Source: FEB-7 sp963698265
Lineage (GTDB): Bacteria; Pseudomonadota; Gammaproteobacteria; Burkholderiales; Usitatibacteraceae
Length of the DNA stretch: 64,000 nucleotides
Assembly: GCA_963698265.1 (NCBI GenBank)
Contig: CAVOQC010000004.1
Coordinates: 1 to 64,000, forward strand
Direction of reading: 5' to 3'
The notes under the pieces were generated by a model. That model was not told the DNA's origin. It did no database searches and saw only the letters and a list, made by a program, of their open reading frames with translations. The position numbers were made by a program, and so were the translations under genes. Positions 16,938 through 25,003 of this stretch are shown one piece after another (position 1 is the stretch's first letter; each line of letters begins with the position of its first letter).

Positions 16938-18871
16938 GGCCGGCCCCCGAGGCGCACGAGGTCCGCGTCCTTCGCGTGGATGCGCGGCGCAAGCGAGAAG
17001 GCGTCGGAGAAGCAGTCGTCGGGGGAAAGCCCCTGCTTCGTGAATGCGGGCTGCGCGGCTTCGACCATCTTCACCGAGCCGCAGGCGTAGATGCGATGCC
17101 CGCCGAGGTCGGGATAGTCGGCGAGGATCGCCTCGTGGACGAGGCCCGTGCGACCCTCCCATCCGTCCTCGGCCCCCGGGTCGGAGAGCACCGGCACGAA
17201 GCGGAAGTTCGGGTGCTCGAGCGCCCAGCGCTCGGGAAGTTCGCGCAGGTACATGTCCGCGAGCCGGCGCGTGCCCCAGTAGAGCACCATGGGCCGCGCT
17301 ACTCCGGCGTGGAGGGCGTGCTCCACCATGCTCTTCACGGGCGCGAAGCCCGTGGCGCCGGCCACGAAGATCACCGGCTTGTCGCCGTCCTCGCGCAGGA
17401 AGAAGGAACCCACCGGGCCCTCGAAGCGCAGCCGGTCGCCGACCTGCATCTTCGTGAAGACGTGGGTGGTGAAGCGCCCGCCCTCGATCAGGCGCACGTG
17501 CAGCTCGATGGGTCCCGGCTCGTGGGGCGGGGTCGCGAAAGAGAAGGCCCGCTTCTCGCCGTCGTCCAGGAGGATGTTGATGTACTGCCCCGCGTAGTAG
17601 GGGATCGTCTCGCCGCCCTCGACCTCGAGGCGCACGCGCATCACGTCCTTCGCCAGGAGGTCCAGGGAGACCACCCGCGCCTCGTGCACCTGCACCGCGC
17701 GCGCGGTCCCGGCGCCGGGCTCGTACTCGATTTCCACGTCGGAGAGCGGCTTCGTCACGCAGGCGAGCACGCGGCCGGCTTCGCGCTCGGCGGCGGGAAG
17801 CGCGCTCTCCTGGTACGCGCCCAACGCCACCTCGCCGTGCAGGATCGTGCACTTGCAGTCGCCGCAGCCGCCGTTCCTGCAGTCGAAGGGCATCGGAAGC
17901 CCCTCGCGCAGGCAGGCGTCGAGGATCGTCTCGTCCTCCTTCACCGGGACGATGCGGTTGTCGGGGTGCGCCAGCACGTGGAAGGCGCGGATCGCCCGCC
18001 GCCCGAACTTCGGCGGCAGCCACGGCGCAGCCGTGGCGAGCAGGGTGAGGGATCCCACGAGGACCCAGAGCGCCCCCGGCGACCAGAGGTAGACGAGCGC
18101 GTAGGTCGGCAGGTAGAACCAGTCGAATTCGATCGCCGTGGCGGTCATGGTCAGGTCGGCGGGGGCCTGGCTGAGCGCCGGCTTCACCACGGAAAGCACG
18201 ATCATCGCCACACCGAGCCCGGCCATGAGCGGCCGCGGCGGCGTGGTCTTTGCGTTCGGGACGCGGTGGGTGTGGATCCAGAGCAGCGCCATCACGCCCA
18301 GCGGCAGGCCGATGTGCAGGAAGGAGAGCAGCGAGAAGAAGCGGTCGTTCACGTTCTCGGGGCTCAGGAAGTTGCGCATCAGGAGCCCGTTGAAGACCGG
18401 GAGCGCGTCGAACCACTCCGCGGTGGCGATCACGGTGAACTGCGCGAGCTGGTCCCAGGGCAGCATGTAGCCGTTGATGCCGGAGGCGTAGACCAGCCAG
18501 AGGAGCACCACGCCGCTCACCCACGAGAACCAGCGGAAGCCGCGATGGCGGTCGAAGGCGAAATGGCGGGTGAGGTGCAGCCCCATGGTGAGCACCATGC
18601 CGTCGGAGGCGTAGCGGTGCAGGCTCCTCAGGATGCCGCCGATCCACTTCTGGTCGTGTGTGAGCCGCTCGACGGACTCGAAGGCGCCGGTGACGCTGGT
18701 GTCGAAGAAGGCGTAGAGGTAGATGCCGCTCGCGACCACCACCCAGAAGAGCCAGTAGCTCAGCGCGCCCAGGTGGTAGAGGGGGTTGAGCCGCTCGCCG
18801 AAGACGGCGTTCGCGAAACGCTCGGCGAGGAGGAAGAGGCGCTGCAGCAGCCTTTGCAGGAGAGCGAGCAT
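16934..18871 (-). CDS. Cytochrome b6-like protein fused to a 2Fe-2S ferredoxin and an FAD/NAD(P) reductase
   Basis: Residues 1-215 are a di-heme cytochrome b domain with His85/His99 and His186/His200, both pairs 14 apart as expected in b6-type proteins. Further helices reach to about residue 285. Residues of about 298-385 form a plant-type ferredoxin with CX4CX2C (Cys331, 336, 339) and Cys371. Residues of about 395-645 are a ferredoxin-NADP-reductase module: RAFSFATPP (441-449) binds FAD and VAGATGFAPVKSM (503-515) binds the nucleotide. One polypeptide can therefore link NAD(P)H, flavin, iron-sulfur and two b hemes, in either direction with the quinone pool. From memory, a similar fusion was noted in Accumulibacter phosphatis. 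Confidence 0.9.
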   Translation of the reverse strand: MLALLQRLLQRLFLLAERFANAVFGERLNPLYHLGALSYWLFWVVVASGIYLYAFFDTSVTGAFESVERLTHDQKWIGGILRSLHRYASDGMVLTMGLHLTRHFAFDRHRGFRWFSWVSGVVLLWLVYASGINGYMLPWDQLAQFTVIATAEWFDALPVFNGLLMRNFLSPENVNDRFFSLLSFLHIGLPLGVMALLWIHTHRVPNAKTTPPRPLMAGLGVAMIVLSVVKPALSQAPADLTMTATAIEFDWFYLPTYALVYLWSPGALWVLVGSLTLLATAAPWLPPKFGRRAIRAFHVLAHPDNRIVPVKEDETILDACLREGLPMPFDCRNGGCGDCKCTILHGEVALGAYQESALPAAEREAGRVLACVTKPLSDVEIEYEPGAGTARAVQVHEARVVSLDLLAKDVMRVRLEVEGGETIPYYAGQYINILLDDGEKRAFSFATPPHEPGPIELHVRLIEGGRFTTHVFTKMQVGDRLRFEGPVGSFFLREDGDKPVIFVAGATGFAPVKSMVEHALHAGVARPMVLYWGTRRLADMYLRELPERWALEHPNFRFVPVLSDPGAEDGWEGRTGLVHEAILADYPDLGGHRIYACGSVKMVEAAQPAFTKQGLSPDDCFSDAFSLAPRIHAKDADLVRLGGRP

Positions 18872-18878
18872 GGGCCGC

Positions 18879-19715
18879 TCAGCTTACCGTGCGGGGGCGG
18901 CGCCGGAACTTCTGCCATTCACGCAGCAGGAAGACGATGACGGCGACGAGGATCGAGGCGCCGGCGACGAGCTCGACCACGATCGAGTAGTCGAGCTCGT
19001 AGCGCCCGGTGCGCGGATCGTAGACGGTGCAGAGCAGGCGCACGCGCTCGAGGATGTTGGCGACGGTGACCGCCGGCAGGGGCGAATCCGTGAGGAGCGC
19101 CTTCAGGGGCCCCACGAGCATGGACAGGTCGAAGCTCTCGCCGTAGACCTGCGTGGCCACGCGCCCTTTCGCGTCCAGGAGCGTGACCTGCGTGAGGTGG
19201 TCGAAGCCGCCCGCGGAGGCCGCGTAGCTGAAGCCCAGGTCGGCTGTGATCGCCTCCACCACCCCGGCCTCGGGGCTCAGGAAATGCCAGTCGCGGCGAT
19301 CGATGCCCTGCTGGCGCGCGAAGGCGCGCATCGCCTCGGGGGTGTCGAAGGGAAAGTTGAAGCCGATGGTGACCACGGAGTAGCGCCCGGGGCCCAGCGT
19401 GCGGTCGGCCTCCGTCACGGCGTTCGCGAGAAAACGGGTGGTGGTCGGGCATACCTGGGAGCAGCCGGTGTAGACGAAGCTCACCAGGAGCGGCCGGCCG
19501 CGCAGCTGCGAGAGCCGCATGGCGCTCCCGTCGGTGGCCTTGAAGGCGTGGTCCCCGATGGCATTGCCGATGACGCGCTGGCTGCGTTCGAGGGCCGCGT
19601 TCGCCTCCAGCGTGGCGCCCTCGGAGCCCGCTCGCGCCTGGGCGGTACCGAGGACGACGCCGAAGAGGAATGCGGCCGCCGTCTGCAGCCAGCGCGGTCG
19701 ACAACCGGTGCCCAT
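18879..19715 (-). CDS. SCO1/SenC-family copper chaperone
   Basis: SCO proteins deliver copper to, or reduce, the CuA site of oxidase subunit II. The 278-residue product has an N-terminal hydrophobic signal/anchor (about 10-28), the copper motif TGCSQVCP with Cys85 and Cys89, and the third ligand His173 (FDHLTQVTLL). It also has a C-terminal membrane helix (about 248-268), which is less usual. It sits between heme O synthase and the cytochrome b/reductase gene with 5- and 7-base gaps, in the same operon as the CuA-containing subunit II at 22345. Confidence 0.92.
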   Translation of the reverse strand: MGTGCRPRWLQTAAAFLFGVVLGTAQARAGSEGATLEANAALERSQRVIGNAIGDHAFKATDGSAMRLSQLRGRPLLVSFVYTGCSQVCPTTTRFLANAVTEADRTLGPGRYSVVTIGFNFPFDTPEAMRAFARQQGIDRRDWHFLSPEAGVVEAITADLGFSYAASAGGFDHLTQVTLLDAKGRVATQVYGESFDLSMLVGPLKALLTDSPLPAVTVANILERVRLLCTVYDPRTGRYELDYSIVVELVAGASILVAVIVFLLREWQKFRRRPRTVS

Positions 19716-19720
19716 GCGGG

Positions 19721-20590
19721 TCAGCCCCGCCAGGCCGCGTCCGCGATCACGCCTATGAGCAGGAGCGAGAGCTGGGCGAGGGAAGCGTGGAAGCTTCCCA
19801 TCGCGGTGGCGCGCGAGGGTTCTGCCGCAAGGCGCGCCGCGGCGCGCAGGAAGAGAAGGCCTCCGGAGACCGCGCCCACGGCGTAGATCGGGCCGAGGCC
19901 GAAGGCGAGCGGGAGGAGCGATGAGACGACGAGGACGACGGTGCCGGCGAGCACCGCGCGGGCGGCACGGGCGTCGCCCACGACCACCGGGAGCATCGGT
20001 ACGCCGGCCGCGCGGTAGTCGTCGTGGAAGGCGATGGCGAGGCTCCAGAAGTGCGGAGGCGTCCACAGGAAGAGCACCCAGGCGAGCGAGGCCGCGACCG
20101 GGCCGATCTCGCCCGGGGCGACGCCGGTCGCGCCGGCGAGGACCGCGAAGCTGCCCGCGAGCCCGCCGATCACGATGTTCATCCAGGTGCGCCGCTTGAG
20201 GAGCACCGTGTACACCACGCCGTAGAAGAAGGCGCCCAGGAAGACGAAGACCGCGGCCACGGGGTTCACGGCGACCGCCGCCGCGCAGACGGAGAGCGCC
20301 AGCATCAGGCCGATCACGGCGAGCCAGAACGGCCCGTGCGTGAGTTCTCCGGTGACGAAGGCGCGCTTGCGGGTGCGCGCCATCCGCGCGTCGAGATCGC
20401 GCTCGACGTACTGGTTGAACGCGCCCGCCGATGCCGAGGCCGCGATGACGCAGGCGACCAGGAGCGCCACCTGCCACGCGTCGACCGCGCTCCCCGGGAC
20501 CGCGAGGGCCCCCGCGAGCGCGGTGAGCCCGATCGCGAACCCGATGCGGAGCTTGAACAGGTCGAAGAAGAGTCTCATTCGGCTGCGCAT
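19721..20590 (-). CDS. ctaB: Protoheme IX farnesyltransferase (heme O synthase)
   Basis: This UbiA-family membrane enzyme attaches a farnesyl group to heme B to make heme O. The prenyl-diphosphate site NQYVERDLDARM (residues 59-70) and the second acidic motif, HDDYRAAGVPMLP, are intact, and about eight to nine membrane helices are present. Its 289 residues are normal for the family. ATG 20590 has GGGAGA a few bases upstream. Its place between subunit I and SCO suggests that the oxidase or NO-reductase subunits of this operon use heme O or A. Confidence 0.95.
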   Translation of the reverse strand: MRSRMRLFFDLFKLRIGFAIGLTALAGALAVPGSAVDAWQVALLVACVIAASASAGAFNQYVERDLDARMARTRKRAFVTGELTHGPFWLAVIGLMLALSVCAAAVAVNPVAAVFVFLGAFFYGVVYTVLLKRRTWMNIVIGGLAGSFAVLAGATGVAPGEIGPVAASLAWVLFLWTPPHFWSLAIAFHDDYRAAGVPMLPVVVGDARAARAVLAGTVVLVVSSLLPLAFGLGPIYAVGAVSGGLLFLRAAARLAAEPSRATAMGSFHASLAQLSLLLIGVIADAAWRG

Positions 20591-20612
20591 GGCGTTCTCC
20601 CGGTGGCACCCC

Positions 20613-22334
20613 TCACTTGAGCGGCCAGACGGTCGAGAGGTACTTCCAGTTGACGAAGTAGTAGAGGATGAACGAGGTGAGGAAAACCATCGCCAGCACG
20701 AAGGTGCCCGGGGCCACGAAGCCTCCCATGCCGATCTTGCCGTGCCCGGCCGGGACTGCGGCCACGGGAACCGGCGGCGGCGCTACGCCTTCGCGCACGG
20801 GGACGCGCTTGAAGTCCGGCGTCTGGATCTTCTTGCCGAGGAAGACCGAGCCCACGGTGATCAGCAGGTACATCGCGCCGCCGACGACCGCGAGGATGCC
20901 CGAGACCGCCATGAGGCCCATCATCAGGTAGGCCGTTCCGGGGAACTCGTGGGGCAGCGCCGCACCCGAGAACGCCATGTCCCAGTGCCGGCGCGGCACG
21001 CCGAGGGTGCCGGCGCCCATCATGAACACCGAGAAGCCCATCATGCCCAGGCCGTAGACGTAGGTCTGCCACTTGGCCATGCCGGGGAACATGAGTTCGC
21101 GCCGGAAGAGCGTCGGGATGAGGAAGTAGGTGAGCGCCATGAAGGCGAGCGTGGTGCCCACCACCACCGTCGCGTGGAAGTGCCCCGGCACGTAGATGGT
21201 GTTGTGGATGATGAGGTTCAGCTGCTCGGTGCCCATCATCACGCCCGAGATCCCGCCCAGGAAGCCGAATCCCACGAGCGACATGAACATGCCCGAAAAG
21301 CTGGGGTTCCCCCAGGGGGCCTTCCTCAGCCACTCGAAGAGGCCCTTGTTGAAGCCCTTCTCGCGCTGGGCCACCTCGATCGCGCCCGGGACCGTGAGGC
21401 CGTGCACCATGGAGGCGAGCACGGCGAGGTACATGGCGTAGCTGGTGTTGAAGATCTTCCAGTTGGAGGTGAGGCCGGGGTCGGCGAGCAGGTGGTGCGC
21501 GCTCGCGAGCTGCAGGAACAGGATGTAGAGCACGAACGCGCCGCGGCTCACCTTCTCGCTCATCGGCTTCGCGCCGAAGACGATGGCGGCGATCGCGTAC
21601 CAGACGGACACGTGGGCGGCCACGTTGATCTGCTGCGAGGAGTGACCGAACGCCCACCACACGGTGCGGTACATGAGGGAGTCGATGTGCGAGACCAGGC
21701 CCACGGACCACAGGAAGGTGGGGATCAGGATGATCGCGCCCGCGGCGATGGTGAAGACGGCGATGATCGCGGCCGTCACGGCGCCGAAGGTCACCAGCGG
21801 GATGGAGCCGTTGTAGGTCTTCTCCGACTTGCCGACCACGAGGGTGCCGAAGAACACGAAGCAGGCGACGAGCGCGCCCACGGCGAAGAGGATGAGCCCC
21901 AGGTAGAAGAGCGGGTGCGCCCCCATCGGCACGTAGGAGGTGAACATGACGCTCGAATCGCCCTTGAACACCGCGATGTTGTTCGTGATGGCGCCGACGA
22001 TCATGAGCCAGAACGCGACCCAGGCCACCTTCGGCGTCGCGATCCGGCACCTGAGGAGCGTGGAGGCGGCGAAGTAGAGGACGGCGATCTCGAAGAAGAT
22101 GATCCAGAAGACGAGCATGTCCAGACCGTGCGCGGTGAGCACGAGGTAGAACCAGTCCGGGGGCAGGAGCTTCACCGCCGGCCAGCGCGTGAGCGTGACC
22201 AGGAGCGCGAGGATGCCGCCCACGAGGAGGAAGACGACGCCCGCGACGGCGTTCCAGCGGATGAGCTTCTCGGCGGGCTCGTGGTAGACGAGACCGGTGG
22301 ACGGGCAGGTGCGGAAATTGCGATTGACGGCCAT
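20613..22334 (-). CDS. Heme-copper oxidase subunit I, B-family-like, without the helix-VI tyrosine (oxidase or NO reductase)
   Basis: This is the catalytic subunit, with some 13-14 membrane helices. All six heme/copper histidines are visible: His69 (TAHGLDMLVFW), His231 (AFGHSSQQIN), His280-His281, and His385 and His387 (YVPGHFHATV). In A- and B-type oxygen reductases helix VI reads GHPxVY, and the tyrosine four residues after histidine is cross-linked to it. Here the sequence is GHSSQQ, with Gln235 at that position. Loss of that tyrosine is seen in NO-reducing branches of the superfamily, so sNOR/bNOR-type activity is possible. The paired subunit II keeps a full CuA site. The start is ATG 22334. 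Confidence 0.9.
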   Translation of the reverse strand: MAVNRNFRTCPSTGLVYHEPAEKLIRWNAVAGVVFLLVGGILALLVTLTRWPAVKLLPPDWFYLVLTAHGLDMLVFWIIFFEIAVLYFAASTLLRCRIATPKVAWVAFWLMIVGAITNNIAVFKGDSSVMFTSYVPMGAHPLFYLGLILFAVGALVACFVFFGTLVVGKSEKTYNGSIPLVTFGAVTAAIIAVFTIAAGAIILIPTFLWSVGLVSHIDSLMYRTVWWAFGHSSQQINVAAHVSVWYAIAAIVFGAKPMSEKVSRGAFVLYILFLQLASAHHLLADPGLTSNWKIFNTSYAMYLAVLASMVHGLTVPGAIEVAQREKGFNKGLFEWLRKAPWGNPSFSGMFMSLVGFGFLGGISGVMMGTEQLNLIIHNTIYVPGHFHATVVVGTTLAFMALTYFLIPTLFRRELMFPGMAKWQTYVYGLGMMGFSVFMMGAGTLGVPRRHWDMAFSGAALPHEFPGTAYLMMGLMAVSGILAVVGGAMYLLITVGSVFLGKKIQTPDFKRVPVREGVAPPPVPVAAVPAGHGKIGMGGFVAPGTFVLAMVFLTSFILYYFVNWKYLSTVWPLK

Positions 22335-22344
22335 GGCGGTCTCC

Positions 22345-22899
22345 CTAGCCTTTCTTCGGCTTCACGACGTAGAGCTTGCTCGCCATCGTGTGGTGGTTGA
22401 TGCCGCAGTACTCGTTGCAGATGATCGAGTAGGTGCCTTCCTTCGTGGGCGTCATCGTCACGACGTGCTCGTAGCCGGGGTGGATCTGGATGTTGATGTT
22501 CTCGGGCTGCAGCGAGAAGCCGTGCAGCCAGTCCGTGGACATGATGTGCACGCGGTAGGTTTCGCCTTCCTCGAGCTCGAGGACCGGCCAGAACTGCCAC
22601 AGGCGCGCGACCAGGTACACGTCGCTGCCGGGCACGGGATGCACCACGGGGATGTTCTGCTCGGTGACGGTGCGCACGGTGTACTTGTCCACCATCGCCT
22701 GCGCCTTCGCGAGGAAGGCCTCCGGCGTGGAGCGGTACGCCTCGTTCGAGAGGTTCTGCTTACCGTAGATGTGCCAGTACGGCATCATGAAGAACATCAC
22801 CAGGCACCAGACGAAGGCGATCACGATCCACGTGCCTTCGACGCGGTCCAGGGGCTGCTTCCACCAGATGCGTTCGGTGGGTGGTTGAATGGCGCTCAT
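22345..22899 (-). CDS. Heme-copper oxidase subunit II with CuA site
   Basis: The 184-residue protein has one membrane helix (about 23-42) and a periplasmic cupredoxin domain. The CuA ligands are complete: His126 (STDWLHGF), then Cys161, Glu163, Cys165, His169 and Met172 in CNEYCGINHHTM. It accepts electrons from cytochrome c or a similar donor and passes them to subunit I. The single helix and short length fit B-family oxidases and CuA-containing NO reductases better than classical aa3 subunit II. It lies 10 bases before subunit I and about 20 bases after the 61-residue membrane protein. Confidence 0.93.
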   Translation of the reverse strand: MSAIQPPTERIWWKQPLDRVEGTWIVIAFVWCLVMFFMMPYWHIYGKQNLSNEAYRSTPEAFLAKAQAMVDKYTVRTVTEQNIPVVHPVPGSDVYLVARLWQFWPVLELEEGETYRVHIMSTDWLHGFSLQPENINIQIHPGYEHVVTMTPTKEGTYSIICNEYCGINHHTMASKLYVVKPKKG

Positions 22900-22921
22900 G
22901 GGGGCCTCGGGGGAAGGGGTC

Positions 22922-23107
22922 TTATTTGGCCAGCGGGATGCCGACGATTTCCATCACGCCCCAGACGATGTAGAGGACGGTGGGCATCGCGACGCCGAGG
23001 AACAGCAGCAGGAACGGGTTGTCGATCAGGCTCTGCATCATCGGGATGGGTTCGTCATCCGGGTCGGCGTCTTCGGCCGGGCCGTTCGGGGTGGGTACCT
23101 GGCTCAT
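22922..23107 (-). CDS. Small single-helix membrane protein, first gene of the respiratory operon
   Basis: The 61-residue product has an acidic, proline-rich N-terminus and one hydrophobic helix (about 31-56, FLLLFLGVAMPTVLY). Small subunits of this kind (such as subunit IIa of ba3 oxidase) accompany B-family heme-copper enzymes, so an accessory-subunit role is likely, but there is no diagnostic motif. GGAGGAG lies 5 bases before ATG 23107, one of the strongest ribosome binding sites here. The candidate Fnr-type promoter is immediately upstream. Confidence 0.72.
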   Translation of the reverse strand: MSQVPTPNGPAEDADPDDEPIPMMQSLIDNPFLLLFLGVAMPTVLYIVWGVMEIVGIPLAK

Positions 23108-23162
23108 GGGGTCTCCTCCTGGATTGGGCGTGGGCCGTAGAGGTTCGGCACGTCACCGGGCT

Positions 23163-23205
23163 ATGCTAGGGACGCGGGCCCGGGAAAAACTTGAACGGGT
23201 TCAAG
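23163..23205 (-). promoter_or_regulatory. Crp/Fnr-type palindrome and -10 for the respiratory operon
   Basis: CTTGAA-CGGG-TTCAAG (23190-23205) is a perfect inverted repeat that fits TTGAT-N4-ATCAA with one change per arm. On the minus strand, TAGCAT (23168-23163) can serve as -10. The centre-to-centre distance is 32 bases, putting the palindrome at about -41.5 from a start point near 23156. Transcription would lead into the gene starting at 23107. The regulator at 11847 has the matching E-x-x-S-R recognition helix. Confidence 0.65.
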
Positions 23206-23258
23206 AAAACGGCTTTTGGGCCGGGACGGCGTGGCCGGTGGCCGCGCCGGCGGCTAGA

Positions 23259-24320
23259 ATGCAGCCTGTGAACGCCGCCACGCTCGCCGACGCGCCAGGC
23301 CCGGTTTCCCGGGTCGGTGGGTCGCGCGCGGTGGCCGCCTGGCTCCTCGCCTGTTGCGCCCTCGTCTTCGCGATGGTGGTCGTGGGCGGGGCCACGCGGC
23401 TCACCCACTCCGGCCTTTCCATCGTCGAATGGCAGCCTTTGGTGGGGACGCTTCCGCCCCTCGACGACGCCCAGTGGGCCGAGACCTTCGCGAAGTACCA
23501 GGGCACGCCCGAGTTCAGGCTGCGCAACCACGACATGAACGTCGAGGGCTTCAAGGCGATCTTCTGGTGGGAGTACTTCCACCGCCTCCTCGGGCGCCTG
23601 ATCGGCGTGGCTTTCTTCCTGCCGTTCCTCTACTTCTGGATTCGCGGGCGCCTCGACCGGCCGCTCGCCTGGAAACTCGCCGGCATCTTCGTGCTGGGCG
23701 GGCTGCAGGGCGGCATGGGCTGGTACATGGTGAAAAGCGGCCTGGTGGACGACCCGCAGGTGAGCCAGTTCCGCCTCACCGCGCACCTGGGGCTCGCGCT
23801 CCTCATCCACGCGGCCATGTTCTGGGTGGCCCACGCGATCCTGCGGCCGGCGCCATCGGGCGCGCCCGCGGGGCTGCGCCGCGCGGGCCTCCTCGTTGCC
23901 GCCCTGGTCTTCGCGCTGGCGCTCACCGGCGGTTTCGTGGCCGGCATCCGCGCGGGGTTCGCCTACAACACCTGGCCGCTCATGAACGGCCACTGGATCC
24001 CGCCGGAGATCCTGCTGATCGAGCCGTGGTGGCGCAATTTCGGCTACAACATGGCCACCGTGCAGTTCGTGCACCGCACGCTCGCCCTCGTCGTGCTCGC
24101 GGCCGCGTGGATCCTCGCGTGGCGCGTGCTCGCCTCGCCCGCGGCGGGCGGGGAGGCGAAGGCCGCGGCCGGCACGCTCGCCGCCGTCACGCTGGCACAG
24201 GTCGGGCTCGGGATCGCGACGCTGGTCCTGGCCGTGCCGCTCGGGCTCGGAACTGCGCACCAGGGCGGCGCGGTCGTCGTGCTCACCGTCGCGCTGTGGC
24301 TCGCGCGGTCGCTGCGCTAG
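23259..24320 (+). CDS. ctaA: Heme A synthase, type 2 (COX15/CtaA)
   Basis: This membrane enzyme oxidises the C8 methyl of heme O to the formyl group of heme A. The key Glu105 and His108 are in FWWEYFHRLLGRLIG, and further heme-ligand histidines occur at His176 and in VQFVHRTLAL. The loop cysteine pair of Bacillus-type enzymes is absent, so this is the proteobacterial/mitochondrial type. The length of 353 residues is normal. It is transcribed divergently from the respiratory operon; the start is taken as ATG 23259. The palindrome at 23190 lies upstream on this side too, but I see no good -10 in this direction. Confidence 0.93.
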   Translation: MQPVNAATLADAPGPVSRVGGSRAVAAWLLACCALVFAMVVVGGATRLTHSGLSIVEWQPLVGTLPPLDDAQWAETFAKYQGTPEFRLRNHDMNVEGFKAIFWWEYFHRLLGRLIGVAFFLPFLYFWIRGRLDRPLAWKLAGIFVLGGLQGGMGWYMVKSGLVDDPQVSQFRLTAHLGLALLIHAAMFWVAHAILRPAPSGAPAGLRRAGLLVAALVFALALTGGFVAGIRAGFAYNTWPLMNGHWIPPEILLIEPWWRNFGYNMATVQFVHRTLALVVLAAAWILAWRVLASPAAGGEAKAAAGTLAAVTLAQVGLGIATLVLAVPLGLGTAHQGGAVVVLTVALWLARSLR

Positions 24321-24337
24321 GCGACCGGGGGGCGTCC

Positions 24338-24901
24338 TCAGGTCTTCTTCGGGCAGTCCCGGAAGCGCGGGCACGCGGCGTCGTGGCGGGCGGCCAGGGA
24401 GACGCCGATTTCCCGGGATCGCCTCGGGTCGAGCACGCCCATGAGTTCGGCGAGTTCGCCCGTCTCGCGCGCGAGGTGGCCGCGGGCGCGCAGGAGGAAG
24501 TCGGCGGCCGTGCCGCCCGGGAAGGCGACCGCGACGCCGCCGCCGAGCGCCAGGAGCGGCACGCGAAGCGCGTGCCAGAGTTCCGCCAGTTCCCGGTGCT
24601 CCACCAGCAGGAAAGACACCAGCTCGAAGGCCTGGGCGCGCCTCGCCGGGGAGTCGGCCGAGGCCAGGAGAGCGGGGAACACGTCCGTCTCCTCGTCGGC
24701 GGTGTGCACGGCCAGCGCCTCGTCGAGCTCCGCGACCAGCGCGCGGACGTTCGCCGGCACGATCGGTGCGCCGCCGCCCGCGGCCAGCACGCCCGCGAGC
24801 GCATCGAGGCGGTCGAGCATGCGCGCGATGCACTGGTGGCACTGGCCGAGCGCTTCGCGCGGCGAGGGGGCGCCGGGGGGCGCGTCCTGCGGGTCTGGCA
24901 T
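24338..24901 (-). CDS. Hemerythrin-like HHE-domain protein
   Basis: The 187-residue protein is predicted to be a four-helix bundle holding a di-iron site. Candidate ligands follow the hemerythrin pattern: His22, His66-x3-Glu70, His102 and His142-x3-Glu146. Such proteins bind oxygen or NO, or repair iron-sulfur centres. Extra cysteines occur at Cys21 and Cys24, and near the C-terminus (Cys177, Cys183). ATG 24901 is chosen since AGGAG is 5 bases upstream; GTG 24907 is the alternative. A Fnr-type box with the same geometry as that of the respiratory operon lies upstream. The gene converges on ctaA. Confidence 0.8.
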   Translation of the reverse strand: MPDPQDAPPGAPSPREALGQCHQCIARMLDRLDALAGVLAAGGGAPIVPANVRALVAELDEALAVHTADEETDVFPALLASADSPARRAQAFELVSFLLVEHRELAELWHALRVPLLALGGGVAVAFPGGTAADFLLRARGHLARETGELAELMGVLDPRRSREIGVSLAARHDAACPRFRDCPKKT

Positions 24902-24925
24902 CGGCACTCCTGAAAGGCAGATGCC

Positions 24926-24967
24926 AATCTACCGGCGCGCGAGCGCCGAAAATTTAAAGAAGATCAA
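24926..24967 (-). promoter_or_regulatory. Candidate Crp/Fnr-class promoter for the hemerythrin-like gene
   Basis: On the minus strand, TTGAT-CTTC-TTTAA (24967-24954) has one perfect Fnr half-site and matches 8 of 10 consensus positions. TAGATT (24931-24926) is a possible -10. The spacing between their centres is 32 bases, identical to that of the respiratory operon, which puts the box at about -41.5. Confidence 0.55.
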
Positions 24968-25003
24968 GAAATCGGCACCGCGACCCGGTCGGGCGCGGCG
25001 CGC

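Noticed and set aside
16976..18940. Long plus-strand open frame of about 650 codons opposite the cytochrome b/reductase gene
   Set aside because: Its composition is that of an antisense shadow in GC-rich DNA, and the minus-strand frame has complete domains.
23190..23258. Use of the 23190 palindrome to activate ctaA on the plus strand
   Set aside because: No AT-rich -10 lies at the needed distance on that side; the minus-strand direction fits much better.
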